In this document: positions 11,565 through 20,940 of the stretch, piece after piece
How the letters are laid out: the number at the start of each line of letters is the position of its first letter
How positions within the stretch are numbered: position 1 is the stretch's first letter
Origin: Breoghania corrubedonensis
GTDB lineage: Bacteria; Pseudomonadota; Alphaproteobacteria; Rhizobiales; Stappiaceae
Assembly: GCF_003053845.1 (NCBI RefSeq)
Contig: NZ_QAYG01000003.1
Span: 124,001-188,000, forward strand
Length of the DNA stretch: 64,000 bases
Reading direction: 5' to 3'
Made by a program: the position numbers and the translations under genes
Notes under the pieces: generated by a model
Told to the model about the DNA's origin: nothing
Databases searched by the model: none
The model's input: the letters and a program-made list of their open reading frames with translations, nothing else

Positions 11565-12500
11565 ATGACCATCTTGCCGTCCGGGCGCAGCGCCCAGGAT
11601 GAGGAACTGTCCGCCTATGCCAGTGCGGTCGGGGCCTACGTCCTGTGGGGGCTTCTGCCGCTATATTTCATGGTCCTGCATGCAGTCCCCGCCGAGCAAC
11701 TCGTCGCCCAGCGCATCGTCTGGTCGGTCGTGCTGGTGGGGGCGATGCTGGCCGCTGTCCGGCGTCTGGACGAGGTGATCGCGGTCTTCACCGATCCGGC
11801 CAGGCTCTGGCGTCTTACGCTGAGTGCGACGATCCTCGCCGCCAACTGGCTGATCTTCATCATCGGCATCGATGCGCATCGGGTGCTGGAGATTTCCTTC
11901 GGCTACTTCATCAATCCGCTGGTATCCGTGGCGCTGGGAACGGTGCTGCTCGGCGAACGTCTGAGCCGGGGGCAGGTTCTCGCCGTGGCGATCGCGTTTG
12001 TCGCGATCGCGTTGCAGGCCTGGGGGCTTGGCAGCTTTCCCTGGATCTCGCTGGCACTGGCGTTCTCCTTCGGGATCTACGGCTTCCTGCGCAAGACGGT
12101 CGACGTCGGGGCCGCGCCGGGCCTTCTGGTCGAGGCGACCGTTCTGGCGCCGATCGCGCTCGGCTACCTCGCGTGGCACGGGATGAACGGCACGCTCGTT
12201 TTCGGTCCCGGCCTCGGCATGATGGCGCTTATCGCGGCTTCCGGCGTGGTGACGGCGCTGCCGCTGATCCTGTTTGCGCGCGGCGTGCGCGGTCTGCCGC
12301 TCACCACCATCGGCATCCTGCAATATTTCGCGCCCTCGCTGCACTTCGTGCTGGCGATCGCGGTCTTCGGCGAGCCGCTGGACCCGGTGCGGCTGGTGAG
12401 TTTCGCGCTGATCTGGCTGTCGCTCGCGGTGTTCAGCCGCGATTTGTTGCGCCGGCGCGCGAAAGCGGCCGCGGAGGCCGCGAAAAACCCGGTGGTGTGA
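11565..12500 (+). CDS. rarD: RarD-type EamA-family permease
   Basis: 311 residues with about ten hydrophobic segments in two EamA repeats. The N-terminal AYVLWGLLPLYF and the internal ILQYFAPSLHFVLA segment are characteristic of RarD (formerly called chloramphenicol-sensitive protein). It is an inner-membrane drug/metabolite superfamily transporter of unknown substrate. It starts 18 bases after cimA, so it is probably in the same operon, which hints at an amino-acid-related substrate. It converges on the LOG-family gene. Confidence 0.92.
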   Translation: MTILPSGRSAQDEELSAYASAVGAYVLWGLLPLYFMVLHAVPAEQLVAQRIVWSVVLVGAMLAAVRRLDEVIAVFTDPARLWRLTLSATILAANWLIFIIGIDAHRVLEISFGYFINPLVSVALGTVLLGERLSRGQVLAVAIAFVAIALQAWGLGSFPWISLALAFSFGIYGFLRKTVDVGAAPGLLVEATVLAPIALGYLAWHGMNGTLVFGPGLGMMALIAASGVVTALPLILFARGVRGLPLTTIGILQYFAPSLHFVLAIAVFGEPLDPVRLVSFALIWLSLAVFSRDLLRRRAKAAAEAAKNPVV

Positions 12501-12541
12501 GTGCCGGCGGGCATCGGGAATGAGGCGCGAAAATAGCGCGA

Positions 12542-12565
12542 GCGGCCGCTCTTCAAGACGGCCGC
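12542..12565. terminator. Hairpin between convergent rarD and LOG-family genes
   Basis: GCGGCCG, ten-base loop, CGGCCGC. There is no T-run on either side, so this is only a candidate bidirectional terminator. Confidence 0.35.
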
Positions 12566-12590
12566 CGGCTTTGCCCGTCGCGCGCGATGT

Positions 12591-13193
12591 TCAAAGCTGC
12601 GAAAGCGAGACGCCGTCTTCCTGGCAAAGGTCGCGCTTGCCGTCGGCGACATTCTGCAAATGCGGCACGATTTCGGCTGCCGTATTGGCGACGTGATAGG
12701 TCACATCAAGCCCGTTGCGGATGAAGCCGTCGCGCCGCATGTGTTCGAGCAACTGGCGGAATGGCTCCCAGAAACCCTTGATGTTGGCGAGCAGGACGGG
12801 TTTGCGATGCTGACCAAGCTGGGCCCAGGTCATCATCTCGACCGTTTCTTCCAGCGTTCCGATGCCGCCGGGCAGCGCGACGAAGGCGTCCGCCTTTTCG
12901 AACATCAGCCGTTTGCGCTCGTGCATGTCCTCGGTGACGATGAGCTCACCGGCGTCTTCCAGCATTTCCTCGCGTTCCTTCAGGAACTGCGGGATGATGC
13001 CCGTCACCTCGCCACCATTGTCGAGGACGGATCGTGCCACGATCCCCATCAGCCCGATGGACCCACCGCCATAGACGAGCCGGATTCCGGCTCTGGCCAT
13101 TTCCCGGCCGAGTTCCGTGGCCGCTTCGCGGTAGGCGGGGTCGGTGCCGGCGCCGGAACCGCAATAAACGCAGATGCTTCGAATGTCTGTCAT
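12591..13193 (-). CDS. LOG-family nucleotide phosphoribohydrolase (TIGR00730)
   Basis: 200 residues. The motif PGGIGTLEE and the upstream RKRLMFEKADAFVAL match the LONELY GUY family, which releases free bases from cytokinin-type or other nucleoside 5'-monophosphates. The Rossmann-like N-terminus reads YCGSGAG. The open frame extends 66 codons further upstream, but MTDIRSICVYCGS is the family N-terminus, so 13193 is chosen. A gene antisense to it on the plus strand is not credible. It is transcribed divergently from the LysM-protein gene. Confidence 0.93.
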   Translation of the reverse strand: MTDIRSICVYCGSGAGTDPAYREAATELGREMARAGIRLVYGGGSIGLMGIVARSVLDNGGEVTGIIPQFLKEREEMLEDAGELIVTEDMHERKRLMFEKADAFVALPGGIGTLEETVEMMTWAQLGQHRKPVLLANIKGFWEPFRQLLEHMRRDGFIRNGLDVTYHVANTAAEIVPHLQNVADGKRDLCQEDGVSLSQL

Positions 13194-13583
13194 GGGTTCA
13201 GGTTGGCACCGCACGCGATATCTGGTCAAGCTGTGTTCGCAAGGCTCCGCATTCGTGCTGAGGAAAGGCGTCGCGGCGCCTCGCGCGGCGTCGGCCGGCT
13301 GGTGGGGCGGCGAGGCCGAATTCTTCATGCCGGTGACAGGCCTCGTCATCGCAAAGGGAGAATCAGCCCGGGCGACAGGCTTGCGCCGCAAAGCTGCGCG
13401 GACAAAAGCAACGTGACGTGAGGGACTTGCCGCCGTTTGCTTGCCGCGCTGGGCAAAGGCGTATAACCATGCGGAGAATTAGCGGAAAAATATGGCGCTG
13501 CCGGGAAGGCGCGCGCCGCCGGCGGTATGACCCGGCGGGTCCTCAAGGAACGGTCCGCCAGTCTCAGGGAGCGTGAAGGCTCG
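13194..13583. other. Divergent intergenic region (LOG gene / LysM gene)
   Basis: This 390-base spacer contains the promoters of two divergent genes. A weak plus-strand promoter candidate is CTTGCC (13440-13445), 16-base spacer, TATAAC (13462-13467). No repeat or RNA gene seen. Confidence 0.35.
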
Positions 13584-15233
13584 ATGTTCAAGGTATTGCT
13601 CGCAGGGCTCATCGGTATCGCTGTCGCGATCGCTCTCGCCATCTTCGGGTATCAGGCCGGGTATTTCGACAGCTTCCGCAAGGCAGCCGAGCCGGCGCCG
13701 CAGGTCGCCGCCAATGGATCGCAGCAAGCGGCAAAGCCCGGCGGGGAGCCCCCCTTGTCCGGGAAGGGGCAAGCCGACAACACGGCCTCCGGCGCGCAAA
13801 CGTCGAATGCCGCGACATCGACCGCATCCGGTTCAAGCACCCAGAGCCCGGCCGGCAACGCCAAGGCCGCACCGGCGATCGCACCGACATTCGACGTGGT
13901 GCGCGTCGAGCCGTCGGGAGATGCCGTCGTAGCTGGACTTGCCGAAGCGGATGCGACGGTGGCCCTTGTCGCCAATGGCAAGGTGATCGCCAGGACGAAA
14001 TCGAACAGCGCGGGCGAATGGGCCATCGTGCTGGACGATCCGCTTGGGCCCGGCGACTACGATATCGCCATTTACTCCGAAAAGGAGGGCGAGGCCGCGA
14101 CGGAGTCGACCCAGCGCGTAACCGTCTCCATTCCCCGCGACAAGGATAATGGCGACGTTCTCGTCGTCATGAACGCCGAGGGCGAAGCCAGCACGATCCT
14201 GCAGAAGCCCGGCGATCGGCAGCCGGCCGTGGTCGCCTCCAAGGCGTCGCCGGCAATGACCGCTGAGACCTCGCAGAGCGAAACCGGACAGGACGCGGCA
14301 TCCGCTGTTGAAGGCGCGGGCGATGAGGCCCGGGTGATGGCCGAGGCAACGCCGACCGGCGAGAAGGAGGTCGCCGCGAGCGATGAAGCCGCGCCTTCGG
14401 ATGGCGACACGGCAGGCGAAACCACCATCGCCAAGGCAAGCACGGGTGGCGCGAGCGAGACCCCGGCCGCTTCGAGCGACGAGGGCGCATCGGCGACCAC
14501 CGGCGGCACGTCCGCGTCTTCCGCCACCGGCAGGGCCGACAAGTCCGGCACGGAGCAGGGGAACAATCCGGGGCTCACGGCGGCCGCCGAAGCCACGGTC
14601 GCAAGCGTCGCGGCCGGCGATGCCAACACCACGTCCAGTCCAGCCACGGGCGCAAGTGAAGGAAAGCAGGACGACGTGTCCCGCTTTCATGTCACCGTCG
14701 ATGCGGTGGAAAGCGAGAAGGGCAAGATTTTCGTTGCCGGCACCAGCAATCCCGGTGCGCGGCTTCGCATCTACATCGGCAAGGACTATCTCGGCGAGAC
14801 GACGGCGCGCGCCAACGGTCGCTGGCTGCTGGAGACCGAACACGATGTGCCCGCCGGCAAGCACGAGGTGCGCGCGGATCTTGTCGAGGGGCCGGAAGGC
14901 ACGGTGCTTGCGCGCGCCGAGGTGACCTTCGAGCGCGCGCCGGATGCGGTGATCCTCACCCAGGTCGCCGCCGAAGGCGAGGCGGGCGAGGGTACGGGCG
15001 CGAGCGCCACCGCCACCGCCCGCGTGCCCAACGTGATCATCCGCAAGGGCGACAACCTGTGGACGATCTCCCGCAGGCTCTACGGCAAGGGCATGCGCTA
15101 CACGACGATCTACGAGGCTAACCAGGGCCAGATCCGCAACCCGGACCTGATCTATCCCGGCCAGGTGTTCCTTACCCCCGTGGGCGACGACGCCTGGAAG
15201 GGCGACAGGGAAGACCCGTCCGCGACCAACTGA
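13584..15233 (+). CDS. LysM peptidoglycan-binding protein with Ig-like repeats
   Basis: 549 residues. An N-terminal membrane anchor (about residues 3-25) is followed by Ala/Gly/Ser/Thr-rich low-complexity sequence, an Ig-like module at about residues 100-180, a second long disordered acidic linker at 215-360, another Ig-like module at 365-445, and a C-terminal LysM at about 475-530 (KGDNLWTISRRLYGKG..IYPGQVFL). The predicted topology is inner membrane with a periplasmic LysM reaching the murein. The start at 13584 has gaagg upstream and begins right at the hydrophobic anchor. Gene neighbours give no clue. A role in envelope tethering is inferred. Confidence 0.9.
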   Translation: MFKVLLAGLIGIAVAIALAIFGYQAGYFDSFRKAAEPAPQVAANGSQQAAKPGGEPPLSGKGQADNTASGAQTSNAATSTASGSSTQSPAGNAKAAPAIAPTFDVVRVEPSGDAVVAGLAEADATVALVANGKVIARTKSNSAGEWAIVLDDPLGPGDYDIAIYSEKEGEAATESTQRVTVSIPRDKDNGDVLVVMNAEGEASTILQKPGDRQPAVVASKASPAMTAETSQSETGQDAASAVEGAGDEARVMAEATPTGEKEVAASDEAAPSDGDTAGETTIAKASTGGASETPAASSDEGASATTGGTSASSATGRADKSGTEQGNNPGLTAAAEATVASVAAGDANTTSSPATGASEGKQDDVSRFHVTVDAVESEKGKIFVAGTSNPGARLRIYIGKDYLGETTARANGRWLLETEHDVPAGKHEVRADLVEGPEGTVLARAEVTFERAPDAVILTQVAAEGEAGEGTGASATATARVPNVIIRKGDNLWTISRRLYGKGMRYTTIYEANQGQIRNPDLIYPGQVFLTPVGDDAWKGDREDPSATN

Positions 15234-15273
15234 GGCGGGCGGCTCCGCTGGCGGGATTTCCGGTGCTTGCGGC

Positions 15274-15380
15274 CCATCCTTCGAGACGGCCTTGTCAGGC
15301 CTCCTCAGGATGACGTCGTGTGCGTTGATGGCTTCATCGAGGCGACAACACGGGTAACGTCATCCTGACGTCTAACCGGA
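15274..15380. repeat. Intergenic repeat, type ccatccttcgagac / ctcaggatgac
   Basis: Carries ccatccttcgagacggc..cctcctcaggatgacg and a second cgtcatcctgacg arm. A partial copy (gtctcgaaggatgg) lies at about 15630-15646. This is a common dispersed alphaproteobacterial intergenic palindrome. Confidence 0.55.
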
Positions 15381-15420
15381 AAATGGTGTCGGGTTGTGTT
15401 CTTTCACCCTCATACCCCTC

Positions 15421-15566
15421 CGCCGTCATTGCCCGGCGGAGTTCGGGCAATCCATGCCGCGATCTTTCGTCACGACGTGTTGGTGAATTCTCCTGCGATT
15501 TCCACCTTCTCCCGCGTGGATAGTTCACGGCATGGATCCCGGCTCGGAGGCCGGGATGACGGCGGA
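15421..15566. repeat. Mosaic palindromic intergenic repeat, type gtcattgcccgg (copy 2)
   Basis: Same left module as 1170-1265 (gtcattgcccggcgg..gggcaatcca). The right module is of the ggatcccggctcggaggccgggatgacgg kind, so modules are shuffled between copies. It is part of a 556-base gap filled almost wholly with such repeats. Confidence 0.65.
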
Positions 15567-15704
15567 GAAATAGGGAGACCCGACCCGATACCATTTCCGG
15601 GTCAGACATTGAGGAGCGCTTGTCAGAGCGCGTCTCGAAGGATGGGGCGCTTGTTCCGCCGATCCGCCCCTTGCGCACTTCAATCACTTGCATTTGTACA
15701 ATTC

Positions 15705-15720
15705 ATCGTCTATCGACGAT
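15705..15720 (+). promoter_or_regulatory. Candidate ArsR-family operator
   Basis: Perfect dyad ATCGTC-TATC-GACGAT, followed by a further atcatcgat. It is 70-85 bases upstream of the arsR start, in the position expected for an autoregulatory metal-responsive operator. Confidence 0.45.
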
Positions 15721-15789
15721 CATCGATCGGCGGGCCCCGGCTGCCGCGCCGCCTTCAGGCGGGTGAGACAAGAAATTCCAAGGACGTTC

Positions 15790-16173
15790 ATGTCTTCTCT
15801 CAGTGACGACAGGCTCGCCGCCTGTTTCAAGGCCTTTGCCCATCCCGCCCGGCTGGCGATCCTGCGTGAGCTTGCCGATAACGACCGGCGCTGTTGCGGC
15901 GATATTGTCGGCATGCTGCCGCTGGCCCAGTCGACCGTCTCCCAGCATCTCCACATCCTGCGCGAGGCGGGGCTGATCCGGGGCGAGATCGATGGGCGGC
16001 GCTCCTGCTATTGCCTCGACGGCGAAGCGGTGCGGGCCTTCATGGAGGGCTCGGCGGCGCTGTTCGCCCTGCTCGGCGAGACGGAAGAAAAATGCGCGAC
16101 CGGGCCCGCCCCCGTGGCCAGTGCCGGTGCGTCCGCAACGGCCGGCCTTGAAGTTGCGGAGGCCGGACGATGA
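15790..16173 (+). CDS. ArsR-family transcriptional regulator
   Basis: 127 residues, winged-helix ArsR/SmtB repressor. The segment from residue 10 (CFKAFAHPARLAILREL) and the recognition helix QSTVSQHLHILREAGLI are diagnostic. A Cys pair (RRCCGD) precedes the recognition helix, and two more Cys follow (SCYC and EKCATG), so thiol metal sensing is possible. The ATG at 15790 follows aagga; the longer frame is not supported. It overlaps the exporter gene by four bases (ATGA), so it probably represses its own operon through the dyad at 15705. Confidence 0.92.
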   Translation: MSSLSDDRLAACFKAFAHPARLAILRELADNDRRCCGDIVGMLPLAQSTVSQHLHILREAGLIRGEIDGRRSCYCLDGEAVRAFMEGSAALFALLGETEEKCATGPAPVASAGASATAGLEVAEAGR

Positions 16174-18101
16174 GCGGCACCACCAGCGAACCCGAAGGCG
16201 CGGCGAAGCCCGGCCGCCGGGCCACCGTCGACGAAGCCTCCACGCTTCGCACGGTCCTCAATCTCTGGCCCTACATCTGGCCGGCAGATCGGCCGGACCT
16301 GAAGAACCGCGTGGTGATGGCGCTGGGGATGCTGCTTCTGGGCAAGATCGTTACCGTGCTCGTGCCCTACAGCTTCAAGTGGGCAACCGATGCGCTGACC
16401 GGCGAGCTGGATGCGGGCGGGCTCGGCCTGCCGGTGTGGGCGGTAACGCCGATGATGCTGGTGGCGGCCTATGTCGTCGGCCGCATGCTGATGATCGCCT
16501 TCAACCAGGTGCGCGACGCGCTGTTTGCCCGCGTCGGCCAGCACGCGGTGCGCCAGCTCGCCTACAAGACTTTCATTCACATGCACGAGCTGTCGCTGCG
16601 CTTTCACCTGCGCCGGCGCACGGGCGGGCTCTCGCGCATCATCGAGCGCGGTGTGAAAGGCATCGAGACCATCGTCCGCTTCACCATCCTCAACGCCATT
16701 CCGACCGCGCTGGAATTCGCGCTGATGGCGGCTGTCATCGCCTACCAGTTCTCCTGGTCCTATGTCGGCGTGATCGCGGTGACGGTATGGCTCTACGTGT
16801 GGTTCACGGTCAGGGCATCGGACTGGCGCATCAACATCCGCAAGGTGATGAACGACAGCGACACCGACGCCAATTCCAAGGCGATCGACTCGCTTCTGAA
16901 TTACGAGACGGTGAAGTACTTCAACAACGAGCGGATGGAGGCCGCGCGCTTCGACGTCTCCATGGAGCGCTACGAGGGTGCGGCGGTGAAGACGTGGACG
17001 TCGCTCGCCTGGCTCAACATGGGCCAGACGGTGATCTTCACCCTCGGCATGGGCGCCTGCATGGCGCTTTCGGCGCGCGCGGTGATGGCCGGCGAGCAGA
17101 CCATTGGCGATTTCGTGATGATCAACGCGCTGCTGATGCAGCTCTCCATCCCGCTCAACATGATCGGCTACATCTACCGCGAACTGCGCCAGGGGCTGAT
17201 CGACATCGCCGACATGTTCGACCTACTGTCGGTGGAGGCCGAGATCGTCGACGCGCCGGCTGCGGCTCCGCTGGTGGTCGACGGCGGCACGATCCGCTTC
17301 GAGGACGTGCATTTTGCCTACGATCCCGAACGCCAGATCCTGAAGGGCGTCTCCTTCGAGGTGCCGAGCGGCCACACGGTCGCGATCGTCGGGCCCTCGG
17401 GCGCGGGCAAGTCGACCATTTCGCGGCTGATCTTCCGATTTTATGATGTGACATCGGGCGCCATCACCATCGACGGGCAGGACCTGCGCGAGGTGCAGCA
17501 GGAAACCCTGCGCGCCCGGATCGGCATGGTTCCGCAGGACACCGTGCTCTTCAACGATACCATCCGCTACAACGTCCGCTACGGCCGCCCCTCGGCGAAC
17601 GATGGGGAAGTGGAGGAAGCGGCGCGCATGGCGCAGATCGCCGGCTTCATCGAGAGCCTGCCGCACGGCTTCGACACGGAGGTGGGCGAACGCGGCCTGA
17701 AGCTTTCGGGCGGCGAGAAGCAGCGCGTGGCGATCGCCCGCACATTGCTGAAGGCACCGCCGATCCTGATCCTCGACGAGGCGACCTCCGCGCTCGACAC
17801 CCAGACGGAGCGCGAGATCCAGTCGGCGCTCGACGTGGTGTCGAAGAACCGCACGACACTGGTGATCGCGCATCGGCTCTCCACGGTCGTGGGTGCCGAC
17901 CAGATCCTGGTGCTGGAGGCCGGCCGGATCGTGGAACGCGGCACGCATGCGGAGTTGCTTGCGAAGGACGGGCTCTACGCCTCCATGTGGGCCCGCCAGC
18001 GCGAGGCGACGGAAGCCGAGGAGCGCCTGCGTCAGGTGCAGGAAGCCGACGGCGACTTCATCGTGCGCCGCGGGCCGAAGGCGGAGGAAGTGGTGGAGTA
18101 G
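16170..18101 (+). CDS. Atm1/ABCB7-type ABC exporter (fused permease-ATPase)
   Basis: 643 residues. Six transmembrane helices occupy about residues 45-350. The nucleotide-binding domain has Walker A GPSGAGKS at about 409-416, signature LSGGEKQ at about 512 and Walker B ILILDEATSALD at about 531. The N-terminal LNLWPYIWP and the Asn/Arg-rich coupling segment (NNERMEAARF) are characteristic of bacterial Atm1 homologues, which export glutathione persulfide or glutathione-metal conjugates. Coupling to an ArsR-type regulator fits heavy-metal detoxification, as in the Novosphingobium homologue. The last 35 residues are a charged tail. Confidence 0.93.
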   Translation: MSGTTSEPEGAAKPGRRATVDEASTLRTVLNLWPYIWPADRPDLKNRVVMALGMLLLGKIVTVLVPYSFKWATDALTGELDAGGLGLPVWAVTPMMLVAAYVVGRMLMIAFNQVRDALFARVGQHAVRQLAYKTFIHMHELSLRFHLRRRTGGLSRIIERGVKGIETIVRFTILNAIPTALEFALMAAVIAYQFSWSYVGVIAVTVWLYVWFTVRASDWRINIRKVMNDSDTDANSKAIDSLLNYETVKYFNNERMEAARFDVSMERYEGAAVKTWTSLAWLNMGQTVIFTLGMGACMALSARAVMAGEQTIGDFVMINALLMQLSIPLNMIGYIYRELRQGLIDIADMFDLLSVEAEIVDAPAAAPLVVDGGTIRFEDVHFAYDPERQILKGVSFEVPSGHTVAIVGPSGAGKSTISRLIFRFYDVTSGAITIDGQDLREVQQETLRARIGMVPQDTVLFNDTIRYNVRYGRPSANDGEVEEAARMAQIAGFIESLPHGFDTEVGERGLKLSGGEKQRVAIARTLLKAPPILILDEATSALDTQTEREIQSALDVVSKNRTTLVIAHRLSTVVGADQILVLEAGRIVERGTHAELLAKDGLYASMWARQREATEAEERLRQVQEADGDFIVRRGPKAEEVVE

Positions 18102-18163
18102 GGGAGCGACAGAGGACTGAGCGTCGCGCCCTGCGGCTGTCTTCGTTCGTCGCTCTTCCCCAA

Positions 18164-18316
18164 ATGTCATCCCGGCCACAGCGAAGCGGAGAGCCGGGAC
18201 CCAGTAATCGGGGTGCCTGATTTCCGGCAGGATCACAGACCACGATGGGATGGCGTTCCGGGCCAAAGCCGCCAGCAGCAACGGTTACTGGGTCCCCGCT
18301 TTCGCGGGGATGACAT
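18164..18316. repeat. Mosaic palindromic intergenic repeat, type atgtcatcccgg
   Basis: Begins atgtcatcccgg and ends ccccgctttcgcggggatgacat. The internal arms gggacccagtaa and ttactgggtccc are inverted. It lies between the exporter gene and the convergent GIY-YIG gene. Confidence 0.65.
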
Positions 18317-18395
18317 CGAAAAAGGGGCGGCGCATGCGGCTCGCCGCAGGCTCTCGGCTCCGCTGCGGCCGGTGACACCGGAGCAGCGCGAGAGC

Positions 18396-18692
18396 TCAGA
18401 TCAGAGACTTGAACAGGTCGTCCCAGTTGGGATTGCGCTCTTCGATCAATTGGATCTTCCAGCGGCGGTTCCAGCGCTTGACCTGCTTCTCGCGTCGGAT
18501 CGCCTCGTTGATGTCTCGATGATGCTCGTAGTAGACGAGATGGTGCACGCGGTATTTTCGCGTGAAATTGCTGGCTATGCCCTGGCGATGTTCCGAAATG
18601 CGCCGCACAAGGTCGTTCGTGACGCCGACATAGAGCGTGCCGCCCAATCCGCTGGCCAGAACATATATGAAGTAGTCATGTGGACGCTCCAT
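18396..18692 (-). CDS. GIY-YIG domain putative endonuclease
   Basis: 98 residues, the standard length for stand-alone bacterial UPF0213/YhbQ-like GIY-YIG proteins. The GIY-YIG motif appears as FIYVLAS..LYVGVT; the Arg of helix 1 (LVRRISEHRQG) and the catalytic Glu region (REKQVKRW) are present. The start at 18692 (MERPHDYF) is preferred over an open frame extending to 18860 that overlaps the psd promoter. Such small proteins are often annotated as putative endonucleases without proof of activity. Some spread by transfer, but this copy shows no mobile-element flanks. Confidence 0.88.
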   Translation of the reverse strand: MERPHDYFIYVLASGLGGTLYVGVTNDLVRRISEHRQGIASNFTRKYRVHHLVYYEHHRDINEAIRREKQVKRWNRRWKIQLIEERNPNWDDLFKSLI

Positions 18693-18859
18693 CAGGCAAT
18701 GATGCGGCAGGAGGCGGTATCTTCGCAATTCTCCCAAGGGTGGCCCACTTCCGATTGTTCGGTGCACATCTTCTTCCCCGATTGATCTCCCCCGCCCCGT
18801 TGGTGCAAAGATGGCAATCCGGCATGGCAATGCCGCGCGGAAAGCTCTAAGTAGGCACA

Positions 18860-19561
18860 ATGTCCCTGATCGATACCATCAAGCGCACGGCTGTTCCGAT
18901 CCATCGCGAAGGCTGGCCGTTCATCGCAATCGCCGCCGCGATCACCATCGTCGTCGGCTGGTTCGTGCCCTTCATCTTCTGGATCGGGCTGATCCTGACC
19001 GGCTGGGTCACGTATTTCTTTCGCGATCCGCAACGGGTGACGCCCGTCGGCACCGGTCTGGTCGTCGCGCCCGCGGACGGCACCGTGTGCATGGTCGGTC
19101 CCGCCACACCGCCGGTCGAACTCGGCCTGGGAACAGAACCGATGGTGCGTATCTGCACCTTCATGAATGTCTTCAACTGCCACGTGAACCGCGCACCCAT
19201 CGGCGGTGCGGTGACCAAGATCGCCTATCGTGCCGGCAAGTTCCTGAATGCGGAACTCGAAAAGGCGTCGGACGACAACGAGCGTAACGGCCTCGTCATC
19301 AATGCGCCCGAAGGCCGTATCGCGGTCGTGCAGATCGCCGGTCTCGTGGCGCGACGCATCGTCTGTTTCGTGCGCGAAGGCGAAAGCGTGCAGGGCGGCG
19401 AGCGCTTCGGGCTGATCCGTTTCGGCTCGCGTCTCGATGTCTATCTGCCGGCCGGAACGGCGCCCCGGGTCGCCATCGGCCAGACCATGGTGGCGGGCGA
19501 GACCGTGCTGGCGGATCTGACCGCACCGGCTGGCGGCATCCCGCTGACACGGGTGAGCTGA
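18860..19561 (+). CDS. psd: Phosphatidylserine decarboxylase (short PSD-A form)
   Basis: 233 residues. It converts phosphatidylserine to phosphatidylethanolamine at the inner membrane. The N-terminal hydrophobic hairpin is at about residues 20-50. The self-processing site that generates the pyruvoyl group is FGSR near residue 193 ([12 protein letters not shown]), cleaved before Ser. The His-containing motif [12 protein letters not shown] is intact. It is followed four bases later by pssA, the preceding pathway enzyme, giving the compact psd-pssA arrangement common in alphaproteobacteria. Confidence 0.95.
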   Translation: MSLIDTIKRTAVPIHREGWPFIAIAAAITIVVGWFVPFIFWIGLILTGWVTYFFRDPQRVTPVGTGLVVAPADGTVCMVGPATPPVELGLGTEPMVRICTFMNVFNCHVNRAPIGGAVTKIAYRAGKFLNAELEKASDDNERNGLVINAPEGRIAVVQIAGLVARRIVCFVREGESVQGGERFGLIRFGSRLDVYLPAGTAPRVAIGQTMVAGETVLADLTAPAGGIPLTRVS

Positions 19562-19565
19562 GATC

Positions 19566-20489
19566 ATGAGCACACCGTTTGCCCCCTTCGAACCCGGCCC
19601 CAGTTCAAACGCCAAGCGACGCGGGAAGCGTATCCGCCGGTTCCAGCGCGTCCCGCTGAAGATGATCCTGCCCAATCTGGTGACGCTGCTGGCGTTGTGT
19701 TCGGGGCTCACCGCCATCCGCATGGCACTGGAGGCGCGCTGGGACCTGGCGATCGGCGCCATCGTTCTGGCCGCGGTTCTCGATGCGATCGATGGACGTG
19801 TTGCCCGGCTGTTGCGCTCCACCTCGCGCTTCGGCGCGGAACTCGACAGTCTCGCCGATTTCGTGAATTTCGGCGTGGCACCGGCGATCATCCTCTACAC
19901 GTGGCTGCTGAACGACCTGAAGTCGCTCGGCTGGATCACCGTTCTGGTTTTCGCGATATCGGCCGCGTTGCGTCTCGCGCGCTTCAATGTGGCGCTGGAC
20001 GATCCCGACAAGCCCGCCTGGCAGGGGAACTTCTTCACCGGAACGCCGGCGCCCGCCGGCGCGCTGTCCGTGCTGCTGCCGGTCTACCTGCACCAGTTGG
20101 GCGTGCTCGATCGCTGGATTGAAATCGAGCCGGTGATCGTCGGTTACACGTTCCTGATCGCGTTCCTGATGGTCTCGCGTCTGCCGACCTTTTCCGGCAA
20201 GCGGGTGGCGATGCGGGTGCGCAAGGATCTCGTCCTGCCGGTCTTCGTCGCAGCCGTGCTGCTGGTGGCGCTTGGCGTGAGCTATCCCTTCGAGGTGCTC
20301 AGTGTCGCGACAATCGCCTATCTGGCAGCGATCCCTGTCGCGGGCCGCGTCTGGCGCAAGCACATGCTGGCCGATGAGGACAAGACCAGGGATCAGATGC
20401 CTGACGACGAACCGGATGCGCCGGTCTCAGGCGTTTTGGACGTGGATACGCCGGACCAGAACGGGGCAGACCCGAAAAAGCCCGAATAG
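19566..20489 (+). CDS. pssA: CDP-diacylglycerol-serine O-phosphatidyltransferase
   Basis: 307 residues. Integral membrane CDP-alcohol phosphatidyltransferase that makes phosphatidylserine from CDP-diacylglycerol and serine. The signature D-G-x2-A-R-x8-G-x3-D-x3-D is intact, starting at DGRVAR (about residue 76). About eight hydrophobic segments follow a basic N-terminus. The C-terminal 45 residues are acidic and probably disordered. The start is four bases after psd. Together the two genes supply phosphatidylethanolamine. Confidence 0.95.
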   Translation: MSTPFAPFEPGPSSNAKRRGKRIRRFQRVPLKMILPNLVTLLALCSGLTAIRMALEARWDLAIGAIVLAAVLDAIDGRVARLLRSTSRFGAELDSLADFVNFGVAPAIILYTWLLNDLKSLGWITVLVFAISAALRLARFNVALDDPDKPAWQGNFFTGTPAPAGALSVLLPVYLHQLGVLDRWIEIEPVIVGYTFLIAFLMVSRLPTFSGKRVAMRVRKDLVLPVFVAAVLLVALGVSYPFEVLSVATIAYLAAIPVAGRVWRKHMLADEDKTRDQMPDDEPDAPVSGVLDVDTPDQNGADPKKPE

Positions 20490-20560
20490 AAGCCGCCGGT
20501 CGGCCGGACGGGCCTGGCCTCGGCTGCGCCGCGCGCGTGTCCGTCTCGCCGCCTTTGCGC

Positions 20561-20821
20561 TCACGCCTCCTGGCGAGAGCCCAGGGCGCGGACGCGATCG
20601 CTCAGGTCCGCATCCGGAAAGGCCTGGCGCAGCATGGCCAGCGCTTCCGCGGCGGAGGCATGCGGAACGCTTTCCAGCATCCGCCGCATCGCCTCCAGCC
20701 GGTTGTCCAGATGTGTCGTCCCGGGTATCGCACCGGGCACCACAAACGCGTTCGTGGCCTCTTCCTGCGGTCCCGCAACCTCATTCTCGACGAGGGTGAG
20801 CGAGGGTTTCATCGTCGCCAT
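20561..20821 (-). CDS. Hypothetical small protein
   Basis: 86 residues. The ATG at 20821 has aaggag with good spacing; a second Met three codons later is possible. The N-terminus is polar, and the rest is predicted helical (DNRLEAMRRMLESV, ASAAEALAMLRQAFPDADLSDRVRAL). No signal peptide or membrane segment. It converges with pssA with a 71-base gap. No family recognised, though small proteins of this composition are frequent in Rhizobiales. Confidence 0.65.
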   Translation of the reverse strand: MATMKPSLTLVENEVAGPQEEATNAFVVPGAIPGTTHLDNRLEAMRRMLESVPHASAAEALAMLRQAFPDADLSDRVRALGSRQEA

Positions 20822-20940
20822 CACTGTCTCCTTGCCTTCAAACCTGCCCGTATCGGATGCAGGCCGGGGCCTATTTGCTCGGCAATAACGCGCCGAAGGC
20901 CAAAAAGCTCCAGCCTCGATGCGGATAAAGCCTCCTCTTG

